Translations under genes and position numbers: made by a program
Source: UBA1756 sp045132235
Lineage (GTDB): Bacteria > Bacteroidota > Bacteroidia > Bacteroidales > WCHB1-69
Length of the DNA: 64,000 nucleotides
Direction of reading: 5' to 3'
Assembly (NCBI GenBank): GCA_045132235.1
Contig: JBGURX010000012.1
Span: 5,678-69,677 of the forward strand
Shown: positions 16,301 through 24,315 of the stretch, piece after piece
How the letters are laid out: the number at the start of each line of letters is the position of its first letter
Position numbering within the stretch: the first letter of the stretch is position 1
The notes under the pieces: generated by a model
Told to the model about the DNA's origin: nothing
The model's input: only the letters and a program-made list of their open reading frames with translations
Database searches by the model: none

Positions 16301-17340
16301 AGAAACTGATCATCCTCATGGCAGCAGTCGCCATCGGCTGCTGCCTTTTTTCCTGTAAAAAAAATAAAGGCGGCGACGGTCAGGACAACACACCCGTTGA
16401 TTCGCTTGCCTATTTCACCGACCAGATCAAGGCGCACCCCAACGATGCCCAATGGTACTACAAGCGTGCCAAGTTCCAGTATGAGCACGGCTTCACTCAG
16501 GAGGCCTACGGCGACATTCTGAAGACCGTGAAACTCGACGGCTCGAAGGCCACCTACTACGTGCTGTTCGCCGACATCGACTATGCGCGCCAGGACTTCG
16601 ACGGCTCAGAGGAGCACTTGCAGAAGGCCCTGCAGCTCGAACCCGACAACAACGAAGTGCGCCTCAAGTTGGCGGAGCTGTTCTACTATCGAGCCAAGTC
16701 CACTCCGGCCTTGTACGATGAAGCGCTGCAGCTGCTGGAAGAGGCTCGCAACAAGCAGCCGCACAATCCCAAAGCCTACCTCATCGAAGCCATGTGCTAC
16801 AAGGAGAAAGGCGACACCGCCCAGTACCTGCACCGCCTGCAGATGACCATCGACCAGGATCCTAACGAGATAAAAGCGCACCTCGAGCTGGGCTATTTCT
16901 ACCAGAAGCACCTCGACCCGATCGGCATCGATCATTACCAGAACGCCCTGCGCGTGGATCCCGCCAATGCCGAAATCAACTACAACCTCGGACTTTTCTT
17001 CCGCGACCTCGGCCGCACGGATGAGTCCAAGGAGCAGTTCCAACATCTGGTGTCCATCCTCCATTCCGGTGAATATGTCGCCAACGCCTACTACCAGATG
17101 GGCTACTTCGCCCTGCAGGAAGAAAGCTACAAGGAGGCTGTCAGCATGTTCACCAAGGCCATCGAGACCGACTCGCAGTTTGTGGATGCCTACGCCGCCC
17201 GCGGTGAGGCCCACGAAAACCTCGGGCAGTTTGACGACGCCCGCGCCGACTACAACCGTGCCCTCCAGCTGGTAGATAATTTCGAGCCGGCCATCCAAGG
17301 ACTGAATTCCATCGACAAAAAGCTGAAAACCAAGAAATAA
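16297..17340 (+). CDS. TPR-repeat lipoprotein coupled to recA
   Basis: 347 residues from the ATG at 16297, which lies inside the recA stop (ATGA). The frame extends upstream within recA but that is a shadow. The N-terminus is a lipoprotein signal (MKKLIILMAAVAIGCCLFSC) with the lipid Cys at about residue 20, followed by an acidic and Gly-rich stretch. The rest is a row of at least seven tetratricopeptide repeats (for example NPKAYLIEAMCYKEKGD, DPANAEINYNLGLFFRDLGR, FVDAYAARGEAHENLGQFD). It is probably an envelope scaffold facing the periplasm. Its coupling to recA suggests shared expression, but a functional link is not shown. Confidence 0.85.
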   Translation: MKKLIILMAAVAIGCCLFSCKKNKGGDGQDNTPVDSLAYFTDQIKAHPNDAQWYYKRAKFQYEHGFTQEAYGDILKTVKLDGSKATYYVLFADIDYARQDFDGSEEHLQKALQLEPDNNEVRLKLAELFYYRAKSTPALYDEALQLLEEARNKQPHNPKAYLIEAMCYKEKGDTAQYLHRLQMTIDQDPNEIKAHLELGYFYQKHLDPIGIDHYQNALRVDPANAEINYNLGLFFRDLGRTDESKEQFQHLVSILHSGEYVANAYYQMGYFALQEESYKEAVSMFTKAIETDSQFVDAYAARGEAHENLGQFDDARADYNRALQLVDNFEPAIQGLNSIDKKLKTKK

Positions 17341-17362
17341 GCCTTATCTGTTAAAGCGGTTT

Positions 17363-18112
17363 TTACATACAATACCTCACCTCTTTCATACCGCAGCACC
17401 ACTTCTCCCCTGCCCTGCCTTCGAGCAGCAGGCGGCCATATTCGTCCACCCCGACGATGCGCGCTTCCACCTCGCAGCCGCCGATCTCGTAGCGGTGCCA
17501 TTCGTTCATTCGCCAGAGTGAGCCGAGGTAGTCGGCTTCGAGGCCAGACCAGCCGTCGGGGGCGAGCCTGTTGTAGCTGGTGCGCAGTTGTGTGCGCAAT
17601 TCCTCCGCCATCTCTTCCACACTGTACTCCCGTTCTGTTAGCAACGACAGCGACGTGGGGTTGGGCAGCCAGTCGGGGAAAACTCTTTCATTAATATTCA
17701 AACCAATGCCCGCAATGGTATAGCCCAGCGCATCCCCGCACACCGAATGTTCTATCAGTATGCCGGCTATCTTCTTGTTATCCACATAGATATCGTTGGG
17801 CCATTTGATCATCACCCCCTCCACATAGCGCGACAAAAAATCCTTCACTGCAAGGGAAAAATACTCGTTGAAGACGAACTGGCAGGCGGCGGGCAGCGGC
17901 GGACGGAAATAGATGGATGCCAGCAGGTTGAGTCCCGACGTGCTGTGCCAGCGGTTGGTGCCTTGTCCGCGACCTGCAGACTGATAGTCGGCCATCACCA
18001 TGAAGAACTCTGGCAATTCATTATTATCCAAAACATTACCCTGAATCCACCGCTCCAAATCGTGGTTGGTGGAACCCGTTGATGGCACCCGTTGTACGTT
18101 GTTTTGAATCAC
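17363..18112 (-). CDS. birA: Biotin--[acetyl-CoA carboxylase] ligase
   Basis: 249 residues, starting with GTG at 18112. It joins biotin to carboxylase carrier proteins. Seen: PSTGSTN, the biotinyl-AMP loop QSAGRGQGTNRW (about residues 46-57), KWPNDIYVDNKKIAGILIE, and GIGLNIN, all family marks. It lacks the N-terminal helix-turn-helix of bifunctional BirA, so it is not a repressor. It is convergent with the TPR gene (22 bases apart) and divergent from the DUF4197 gene. A TAnnTTTG element lies only a few bases before the start, so the message may be almost leaderless. Confidence 0.93.
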   Translation of the reverse strand: MIQNNVQRVPSTGSTNHDLERWIQGNVLDNNELPEFFMVMADYQSAGRGQGTNRWHSTSGLNLLASIYFRPPLPAACQFVFNEYFSLAVKDFLSRYVEGVMIKWPNDIYVDNKKIAGILIEHSVCGDALGYTIAGIGLNINERVFPDWLPNPTSLSLLTEREYSVEEMAEELRTQLRTSYNRLAPDGWSGLEADYLGSLWRMNEWHRYEIGGCEVEARIVGVDEYGRLLLEGRAGEKWCCGMKEVRYCM

Positions 18113-18116
18113 ACGG

Positions 18117-18124
18117 CAAAATTA
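18117..18124 (-). promoter_or_regulatory. Possible -7 element TAATTTTG for birA
   Basis: Minus-strand TAnnTTTG match ending 5 bases before the birA GTG. If used, transcription would begin at or next to the start codon. It lies back to back with the DUF4197 promoter. Confidence 0.4.
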
Positions 18125-18157
18125 TAAAAAATGCGCCAATCTTTTATAATAAATTTG

Positions 18158-18165
18158 TATCTTTG
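18158..18165 (+). promoter_or_regulatory. -7 element TATCTTTG for the DUF4197 gene
   Basis: TAnnTTTG match followed by CAGCC, 18 bases before the ATG at 18183. Confidence 0.6.
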
Positions 18166-18182
18166 CAGCCAAATTTTGTAAA

Positions 18183-18890
18183 ATGAAAAAAATAATCTTC
18201 ACCCTCTTCGTCCTGCTCGCCGCACTGACATGGTCGTGCAAGGACACTTCCGGAGACTACATTGAACAGATGTACACCGACGCCATGCTCAGCAAAGGCG
18301 CAACCGCCTGTATGACAGTGGCCAAGGACACTGCCATTGCGCACGTTTGCATTCCCGACGGCATGACGCCCTATGCCATCAGCTTCCCGAACAGCGGACA
18401 GTACCGCGCCGTTCGCGACACGCTTGCCGAACTGGGGCGCAGCGATTTGCTCGATACGCTCTACAGCCGCATCAACCGCTCCTGCGAGCTGATGGGCGAC
18501 AATGCCACCACCACCTTCAACACCGCCATCAATGCCCTCGTGTTCGAAAACCCGTCAGACCTTGTATATGGTCCGAACGACACGCTGACGCAGTACTTGC
18601 GTTTATATAAGGGAAGTGAGATACAGAGCGGATTGGCCAGCGCGCTGTCCACGCATTTCAACACCACTGGCACCACCGCCACGTGGAACGAGATCATCGC
18701 GTTGTACAACGCCAACAGCACCTCCACACTGGTCATCGACCTCAACAGCTTCGTGGCAGGCCGCTTCATGGACGCTCTCTTCACCGAGATGGCTGCCGAG
18801 GAGCTGCTCATCCGCACCGACGCATCGCACCGTGTGACCGAGAATTTGAAGAAAGTGTTCGGAGAGCTGGGTGAGGGCGACAAAAAATAA
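18183..18890 (+). CDS. DUF4197-type lipoprotein
   Basis: 235 residues. Lipoprotein signal MKKIIFTLFVLLAALTWSC with lipid Cys at residue 19. The mature part matches the outline of DUF4197: a Lys-Gly segment followed by ISFPNSGQYRAVRDTLAELGRSDLLDTLYSRINRSCE, then TTTFNTAINAL and a QYLRLYKGSEI segment in the order expected for the family. It is helical and probably anchored in the membrane facing the periplasm. The function of the family is unknown. It has its own promoter and is followed 48 bases later by the phosphofructokinase gene, with no terminator seen, so the two could be cotranscribed. Confidence 0.75.
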   Translation: MKKIIFTLFVLLAALTWSCKDTSGDYIEQMYTDAMLSKGATACMTVAKDTAIAHVCIPDGMTPYAISFPNSGQYRAVRDTLAELGRSDLLDTLYSRINRSCELMGDNATTTFNTAINALVFENPSDLVYGPNDTLTQYLRLYKGSEIQSGLASALSTHFNTTGTTATWNEIIALYNANSTSTLVIDLNSFVAGRFMDALFTEMAAEELLIRTDASHRVTENLKKVFGELGEGDKK

Positions 18891-18938
18891 CATTTACACA
18901 AAATATTGAAAATCAAATAATAACATCATCATAATCCC

Positions 18939-20177
18939 ATGATTCAAGACAAACTTTTCGCCGGCAAGACGCTGGCCATCCTTTCGGGCGGCGGTGACAC
19001 CCCTGCCATCAACTCCAGTATCGAATGCGTGCGCAACCGTGCCTCCATGCTCGGTTTCAAGGTCTATGGCATCCTGCGCGGCTGGAAGGGCCTGCTCGGC
19101 GACGGCGACTTGGTGGACCTCACCAACATCCCGTACGACGGCATCTACGGCGGCACCGGACTGCTGTCGAGCCGTACGAACCCCTTCCCCAGCAAGAAAA
19201 ACCCCGAAGACCGTTCACAGCAAATTCTCAGAAACATAGAGCGTTACAAGATTGACGTGCTGGTGACCATCGGCGGCGACGACACCAACGGCGCGGCGAA
19301 AAAGATGTACGAGACCTACGGCATTCCGGTCATCGGATTCCCGAAGACCATCGACAACGACCTGCGCACCCGCACCATACACCACTACAACGGTGAGGAC
19401 CACGAGACCGTGCTTTGTCCGGGCTTTGCCTCGGCAGCCATGGCCATCAAGAAACTCACCAGCAAGTTGCACACCACCAACGAGTCGCACCAGCGCATCA
19501 TGGTGCTGGAGGTGATGGGCCGCGATGCCGGTTGGCTTACGGGAACCGCCACCTTCGGCGGCGCCCAGATCGCGCTGATCCCCGAGGTGCCCATGACTGC
19601 CGAGCGCAAGGATTTCTTCTTTGAATTTGTGAAAGAGCAGTACCTCCGCTCTCCGAAACGCGAGCTCATCATTGCCGTGTCGGAAGGTGTGCGCTGGTGG
19701 AACGATGAAACCCAGCAACTGGAGATGGTGTATGCCAGCTCCGACCTCGACGAGTACGGACATCCCCGCTTCGGCGGCGTGAGCGGTGTGATTGCTTCCG
19801 AAATCAACCGCCGCATCGGCATCGAGGCGCGCGGCCAGATCTCCGGCTATATCCCCCGCTCGGGCAAATGCTACGAGTACGACCGCCGTCTCACCTCCAC
19901 CCTCGCCGACAAGGTGACCGACTTGCTGCTGCGCCAGGACTACGGCAAGATGCCCGTGATGAAGGACATCGTGACCTACGACGAGCTTGAAGAGTATCAC
20001 ACCTCCGCCATCGACATGGGCAACATCGGCAACTTCCCGCTTCCCGACGACTACTACGACATCAACCAGTTCAACTTCACCGACAAATACACCGACTTCC
20101 TCACCCACATCATCGGCAAGCCCTACCGTATGGAATTCAACCACATCTTCCCCACCGTCATCCCTGAAGACCTTTAA
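18939..20177 (+). CDS. pfp: Pyrophosphate-type 6-phosphofructokinase
   Basis: 412 residues. It interconverts fructose 6-phosphate and fructose 1,6-bisphosphate. Two residues point to pyrophosphate rather than ATP as phosphate donor: GGDD at 112-115 (Asp115 where ATP enzymes have Gly) and PKTIDND at 135-141 (Lys136 where ATP enzymes have Gly). Other family marks are ILSGGGDTPAIN near the start, LEVMGRDAGWLT and a late GYIPRSG. A PPi enzyme would make this step reversible and energy-saving. It is followed by the GH57 gene 48 bases later, which suits a sugar-metabolism cluster. Confidence 0.93.
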   Translation: MIQDKLFAGKTLAILSGGGDTPAINSSIECVRNRASMLGFKVYGILRGWKGLLGDGDLVDLTNIPYDGIYGGTGLLSSRTNPFPSKKNPEDRSQQILRNIERYKIDVLVTIGGDDTNGAAKKMYETYGIPVIGFPKTIDNDLRTRTIHHYNGEDHETVLCPGFASAAMAIKKLTSKLHTTNESHQRIMVLEVMGRDAGWLTGTATFGGAQIALIPEVPMTAERKDFFFEFVKEQYLRSPKRELIIAVSEGVRWWNDETQQLEMVYASSDLDEYGHPRFGGVSGVIASEINRRIGIEARGQISGYIPRSGKCYEYDRRLTSTLADKVTDLLLRQDYGKMPVMKDIVTYDELEEYHTSAIDMGNIGNFPLPDDYYDINQFNFTDKYTDFLTHIIGKPYRMEFNHIFPTVIPEDL

Positions 20178-20225
20178 CATCCTCTCCATTTTCACCGAAA
20201 AACAACAGAACCCAACATCCATCCC

Positions 20226-21407
20226 ATGCAAAAAATCTGCTTCCACTTTCAAATCAGCCAGCCTTTCCGTCTGCGCACCTACCGTTTTTTCGACATCAAC
20301 CAGCACCACGACTATTTCGACGAGTTCCAGAACAGCTACTTGGTCAACCGTCTGGCGGAGCGTTGCTACCTGCCCGCCAACCGTCTGATGCTGGACCTGA
20401 TACAACGCTATCCCGGCCGCATTGCGGTGAGTTACAGCATTGCGGGCAGCTCCATCAAGCTGTTTCAGGAGTACTGTCCGGAGGTCATTGAGAGCTTCAA
20501 GGCCCTGATAGCGACGGGCAGTGTGGAGATCACGGGCAGCACCTTCACGCACAGCATCGCGTCGCTGCACAGCAAGAGCACCTTCACCGAGCAGGTGCGG
20601 CTGCAGGAAAAACTTTTACAGGAGGTTTTCGGGGTGAAACCCACCACCTTCTGCAACACCGAGATGATCTATTCGGACGAGATTGGCGAATGGCTGTGGG
20701 AGATGGGGTACCAGACCGTGCTGACGGAGGGTGCGAAGCACATTTTGGCATGGCGTTCGCCCGGCTACCTGTACTGCAATCCCTTCCAGACCGACTTGAA
20801 GCTGATGCTCCGCAGCTACGCGCTGTGCGACGACATCACCTTGAGGTTCAACGACAAAAGCTGGGACCAGTACCCGCTGACGGCCGACAAGTACCTGTCG
20901 TTCCTGAAGGCGGTGCCCGCCGACGTGCCGCACATCAACTTCGCCTTCGACTACGAAACCATCGGCGAGTACTACACCAAGGAGACCGGCATCTTCGACT
21001 TCTTCCAGACGCTGTTCAGCCGTTTTGCGACGAGCGACGAATATCGGATGATTATGCCGAAATCCATCGAAAAAACTGACGAAAAATACACCACCGTGAA
21101 CATCCCGTGGCCCATTTCGGGCATGGGAGAGGAGAAAGATACGGAAGAATGGATCGGCAACGAGCTGCAGCAGGAGGCCTTCGAGCAGCTGTTCAAGTTG
21201 GAGCCGTTGTACTTGGAATCGCGCAACGAGACGGCCAAGCTCAACTGGCTGCGACTGCAGGCAGCCGACCACTTCAACTTCATGAGCACCAAGTGGTTGA
21301 GTAAAAATTCGGTGAAGAGAAATTTCGATGTTTATCCCTCTCCCTATCAGGCATTCATCAACTATATGAACGTGCTGAACGACGTAAAAATCCAGCTCTC
21401 GAAATAG
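20226..21407 (+). CDS. Glycoside hydrolase family 57 protein (alpha-amylase-like)
   Basis: 393 residues, no signal peptide, so it probably acts on internal glycogen-like glucan. Family signs: HFQISQPFRLR at the start, the nucleophile region FCNTEMIYS with Glu146, and the acid region NFAFDYETIGEY with Asp242. It is short for GH57 and close in outline to the bacteroidal alpha-amylase group that sits beside starch-synthesis genes. It follows the PPi phosphofructokinase. The exact reaction (hydrolysis or transfer) cannot be read from sequence. Confidence 0.88.
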   Translation: MQKICFHFQISQPFRLRTYRFFDINQHHDYFDEFQNSYLVNRLAERCYLPANRLMLDLIQRYPGRIAVSYSIAGSSIKLFQEYCPEVIESFKALIATGSVEITGSTFTHSIASLHSKSTFTEQVRLQEKLLQEVFGVKPTTFCNTEMIYSDEIGEWLWEMGYQTVLTEGAKHILAWRSPGYLYCNPFQTDLKLMLRSYALCDDITLRFNDKSWDQYPLTADKYLSFLKAVPADVPHINFAFDYETIGEYYTKETGIFDFFQTLFSRFATSDEYRMIMPKSIEKTDEKYTTVNIPWPISGMGEEKDTEEWIGNELQQEAFEQLFKLEPLYLESRNETAKLNWLRLQAADHFNFMSTKWLSKNSVKRNFDVYPSPYQAFINYMNVLNDVKIQLSK

Positions 21408-21465
21408 TCGGGAAAAGCTCGAAAAAGGCGTTGAAAGATTTTTTTGAAAAAGTTTCAAAAAAGTG

Positions 21466-21495
21466 TTGATGGGAAAGGAAAAAGTTGTATTTTTG
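21466..21495 (+). promoter_or_regulatory. Promoter of tRNA-Ala (TTG, 19 bases, TATTTTTG)
   Basis: TTG at 21466-21468 and TATTTTTG at 21488-21495 are separated by 19 bases, a full Bacteroidota promoter. The tRNA starts 21 bases later. Confidence 0.75.
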
Positions 21496-21515
21496 CAGCC
21501 TCAAACGAGAACGAT

Positions 21516-21589
21516 GGGGCGTTAGCTCAGTTGGCTAGAGCGTTTGACTGGCAGTCAAGAGGTCGTGAGTTCGATTCTCATACGCTCCA
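21516..21589 (+). tRNA. tRNA-Ala(GGC)
   Basis: 74 bases. The acceptor stem 21516-21522 pairs with 21582-21588 and contains the G3:U70 wobble pair, the alanine identity mark. The anticodon loop CTGGCAG gives anticodon GGC. The T arm has GTTCGATTC. The discriminator is A at 21589 and CCA is not encoded. It has its own promoter upstream and a terminator 11 bases downstream, so it is a single-gene transcript. Confidence 0.97.
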
Positions 21590-21600
21590 CTCTCAAAATC

Positions 21601-21637
21601 AAGCACTTGCAAGAAAACTTGTGAGTGCTTTTTCTTT
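21601..21637 (+). terminator. Rho-independent terminator of tRNA-Ala
   Basis: A 13-base stem (21601-21613 with 21618-21630, two G-T pairs at the top) with an AAAA loop is followed by a T-rich run to 21637. Confidence 0.85.
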
Positions 21638-21709
21638 ATTGTGCAATTATAGATTCCACAAAATAAATCTGCATTTCCTTCGTTAACACTCTGTCATCAA
21701 ACATCCAAC

Positions 21710-23152
21710 ATGAAACACCTCCAGATACTGCTGACAACCGCCTTCCTGCTGTGCGCCACCGCCCTACTGCTCTCCTCCTGCCATAAAATCCATCCCGAAG
21801 AGAACTCCAAAGTGAACTTCTCCACCGATCTCGTGAAATTCGACACGGTGTTCACCACAGTGGGATCCGCCACGCAGAACTTCCGCGTATATAATCCTTA
21901 CAACTACGACATCAAGATGGATGTGTACCTCGCCGGCGGCGACCACTCGCCTTTCAGCATCAACGTGGACGGCGTATCGGGCACTACCTTCCATAATGTG
22001 GAAATCCCCGCCAAAGACAGCATCTTCGTGCATGTGAAGGTCAACGTGAACCCCAACGACCAAACATTGCCGTTTCTTGTGACCGACTCTGTGGTATTTC
22101 TGCACGGCAACACGATGCAGGATGTGGATTTGATGGCCTACGGCCAGAACGCCCACTTCATCGTGGCCGACCAAGGCACCAGCCTGCGCTACAAAATCAT
22201 CGCCCACGAGCACGAAACCGTGCACTGGACCAACGACCTGCCCTATGTCATCTATGGCGGCTACGCGGCAGTGGACTCGCTCGGCACCCTCATCATCGAT
22301 CCCGGCACCACCGTATATTTCCATAATGGTGCCGGTCTGTGGATCTACCGCTACGGCAACATCCAGGCGGTGGGCACCCAAGAGCAGCCTATCACCTTCC
22401 GCGGCGACAAGCTGAGCAGCTGGTTCGACACCGACTACGCCCAGTGGGACCGCATCTGGATTAACGAAGGGACCATCGACAACCACTTTGAAAATGTGGA
22501 GATTACCAACGCCTTCATCGGACTACAGGTGGAGGCACTGAGTGAATACCTGAACGGCAGAACCATTCTGAAAAACTGTGTGGTACACAACACCTACAAC
22601 AGCGGTCTGCTGGCCCGTGCCACCAACATCCGGGCTGAAAACTGCCAGTTCAGCAACAACGGCTCCTGCAGTGCCGAACTGCACATCGGCAGCTACGACT
22701 TCCGTCATGTCACCATCGCCAACTACTTTCACCAGTCGGGACGCAAGAATCCGGCGCTTTATGCTGCCACCAACTACAGCGACGGCGTGTACCAGTATGT
22801 GGGACCGCTTGCCGCCTCGTTCACCAATTGCATCGTGTACGGCTCCATGTCGAACGAAATCGGCCTCTCGCTCAACGACGACCAAGAACACAGCCTTCTG
22901 TTTGAGAACTGTCTGGTACGATGCGAGGAGAATCTGGACTGTTTCACCAACTGCATCCGCAACCAGTCGCCAAAATTCATCGCCAACAGCGATCAAGACT
23001 ACGGGTTGCAGGAAGGTTCTCCCGCCATTGACGCGGGCAAGACAGGCCTCGGCATCACCACCGACATCACCGGAGCGCCCCGCGACGACCGTCCCGACAT
23101 CGGCGCCTTTGAGTACGGCAGCAGCCTTCGGAGAAGACTTTCCTTACGTTAA
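21710..23152 (+). CDS. Right-handed beta-helix lipoprotein
   Basis: 480 residues. Lipoprotein signal with lipid Cys at residue 24 (LLLSSC). Residues 35-150 look like an Ig-like beta domain (TDLVKFDTVFTTVGSATQNF). From ~180 on there is a repetitive beta-helix: GTLIIDPGTTVYFHNGAGLWIYRYGNIQAVG, then repeated FENVEI, ILKNCVVHN, AENCQFSNN rungs. It ends with the SPAIDAGK...DRPDIGAFEYG sequence found at the end of many such proteins. It may bind or cut a polysaccharide, but no catalytic set is evident. The last 9 bases overlap the convergent minus-strand gene. Confidence 0.85.
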   Translation: MKHLQILLTTAFLLCATALLLSSCHKIHPEENSKVNFSTDLVKFDTVFTTVGSATQNFRVYNPYNYDIKMDVYLAGGDHSPFSINVDGVSGTTFHNVEIPAKDSIFVHVKVNVNPNDQTLPFLVTDSVVFLHGNTMQDVDLMAYGQNAHFIVADQGTSLRYKIIAHEHETVHWTNDLPYVIYGGYAAVDSLGTLIIDPGTTVYFHNGAGLWIYRYGNIQAVGTQEQPITFRGDKLSSWFDTDYAQWDRIWINEGTIDNHFENVEITNAFIGLQVEALSEYLNGRTILKNCVVHNTYNSGLLARATNIRAENCQFSNNGSCSAELHIGSYDFRHVTIANYFHQSGRKNPALYAATNYSDGVYQYVGPLAASFTNCIVYGSMSNEIGLSLNDDQEHSLLFENCLVRCEENLDCFTNCIRNQSPKFIANSDQDYGLQEGSPAIDAGKTGLGITTDITGAPRDDRPDIGAFEYGSSLRRRLSLR

Positions 23153-24313
23153 CAGACACTGCACCGCATACGCCGTATCCTCATACACAGGCGTAAGCGA
23201 CAAGTAACCCGACACAATCTTTTGCTGCTCCACCCGTAGCGGATAGCGGGTACGGAGAGTTGCCTCCTCCTCCAGCAGCGCATTCGGAGCCGGCAGATAG
23301 CGCAACCGCCAGCGGCCCACGCTCCCCTCCTCAACATGCCGCCGGTAAAACAGCGACGCCGCCAAGCCCATCGTCATCCTCAAGTTCAACTCCACCACAG
23401 GATTGAGACAATATTTCCCATCTTTTTGATATACAAACATATCCACACCCACAACACCTTGATAACAGGGCGCTACATGGAGGGCAAGGAACTCCTCCAA
23501 CGCCTCTCTAACCGCATGAAGAAGAGAAGGCTTCACATACGCCGAAAGCCGGTGCTCAATCATCGCATCCGAAAGCAACAGATTCTCCTGATACACGCCA
23601 TGTCGGGTAGTAAACAGAGAATAGCCGCAGAAGGCAGGCTTTTCACCAACTTCAAACTCCATCGCAAAATCCTGAACCACATCATAATGCAATTCACCCA
23701 TCACACAGCCGTACTTGCGGATGGACTGTGCCGCCCATCCTCGCTGGTGGGTGGTCATCGTGCCCTTCACGAGGCGGAGTCCGCGGCCGCTGCCCGACCA
23801 CGGCATCTTCAGCACCACCTCGCCATAAAGTTCCACAAAGCGTTCCACCTCCTCAATGGTGGTCAGTTCGGTGGCGGGCAGCGGCCGCTCGGCGGTGTCG
23901 GAGATTCGCTCCTGCAGGAACAGCATCGCCTGACGGGAGAGGCGGCGGTGCGAAAGCGCGCGGATTAGCGACAGCTGCGTATCATCGGGCAGCAGTACGG
24001 CGGGAACGCCGTTTTTCCGGAGGCTTCGGGCCAGATTGTGGTTCCAGCCCCACGGCAGCACGCCATCGCACCGGACGGCCTCTGGCCACGAGGCGGCCAC
24101 CTGCAACAAAACACCGCAGCGGTCGGCAATGTCACGGAATGTAGCAGGCAACGGCTCGCCGCCAGCAAGCACCATCGCATCATCGAACAGCCACAACGGC
24201 AGGCAGGCTGCGTCGGCGGCGAACTTCACAGCGGAAGTGGGCGAAACATAATGGTTCGCGCCGTGCGCCAAGGCAAGGTCGTGGTCGGGATTGAAGATGC
24301 AGAGCTGCGACAT
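23144..24313 (-). CDS. ATP-grasp-like hypothetical protein
   Basis: 389 residues, no signal peptide. Central and C-terminal features fit an ATP-grasp ligase: VVLKMPWSGSGRGLRLVKG (about residues 165-183, the flexible-loop Lys region) and GVVGVDMFVYQ...LNPVVELNLRMTMG (about 295-325, the acidic and Asn metal residues). The N-terminus (CIFNPDHDLALAHGANHYVSP) is distinctive. The substrate is unknown. It starts 2 bases after the CapA stop, so the two are in one transcript, and its 3' end overlaps the convergent beta-helix gene by 9 bases. I know no experimental function for this family. Confidence 0.72.
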   Translation of the reverse strand: MSQLCIFNPDHDLALAHGANHYVSPTSAVKFAADAACLPLWLFDDAMVLAGGEPLPATFRDIADRCGVLLQVAASWPEAVRCDGVLPWGWNHNLARSLRKNGVPAVLLPDDTQLSLIRALSHRRLSRQAMLFLQERISDTAERPLPATELTTIEEVERFVELYGEVVLKMPWSGSGRGLRLVKGTMTTHQRGWAAQSIRKYGCVMGELHYDVVQDFAMEFEVGEKPAFCGYSLFTTRHGVYQENLLLSDAMIEHRLSAYVKPSLLHAVREALEEFLALHVAPCYQGVVGVDMFVYQKDGKYCLNPVVELNLRMTMGLAASLFYRRHVEEGSVGRWRLRYLPAPNALLEEEATLRTRYPLRVEQQKIVSGYLSLTPVYEDTAYAVQCLLT

Positions 24314-24315
24314 GG

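Noticed and set aside
17778..17786. A perfect DnaA-box word TTATCCACA
   Set aside because: It lies alone in the birA coding region, far from dnaA, and its residues (Val-Asp-Asn) are needed by the family motif.
21444..21686. An 80-codon frame
   Set aside because: It covers the tRNA-Ala gene, its promoter and its terminator, and has no family signs.
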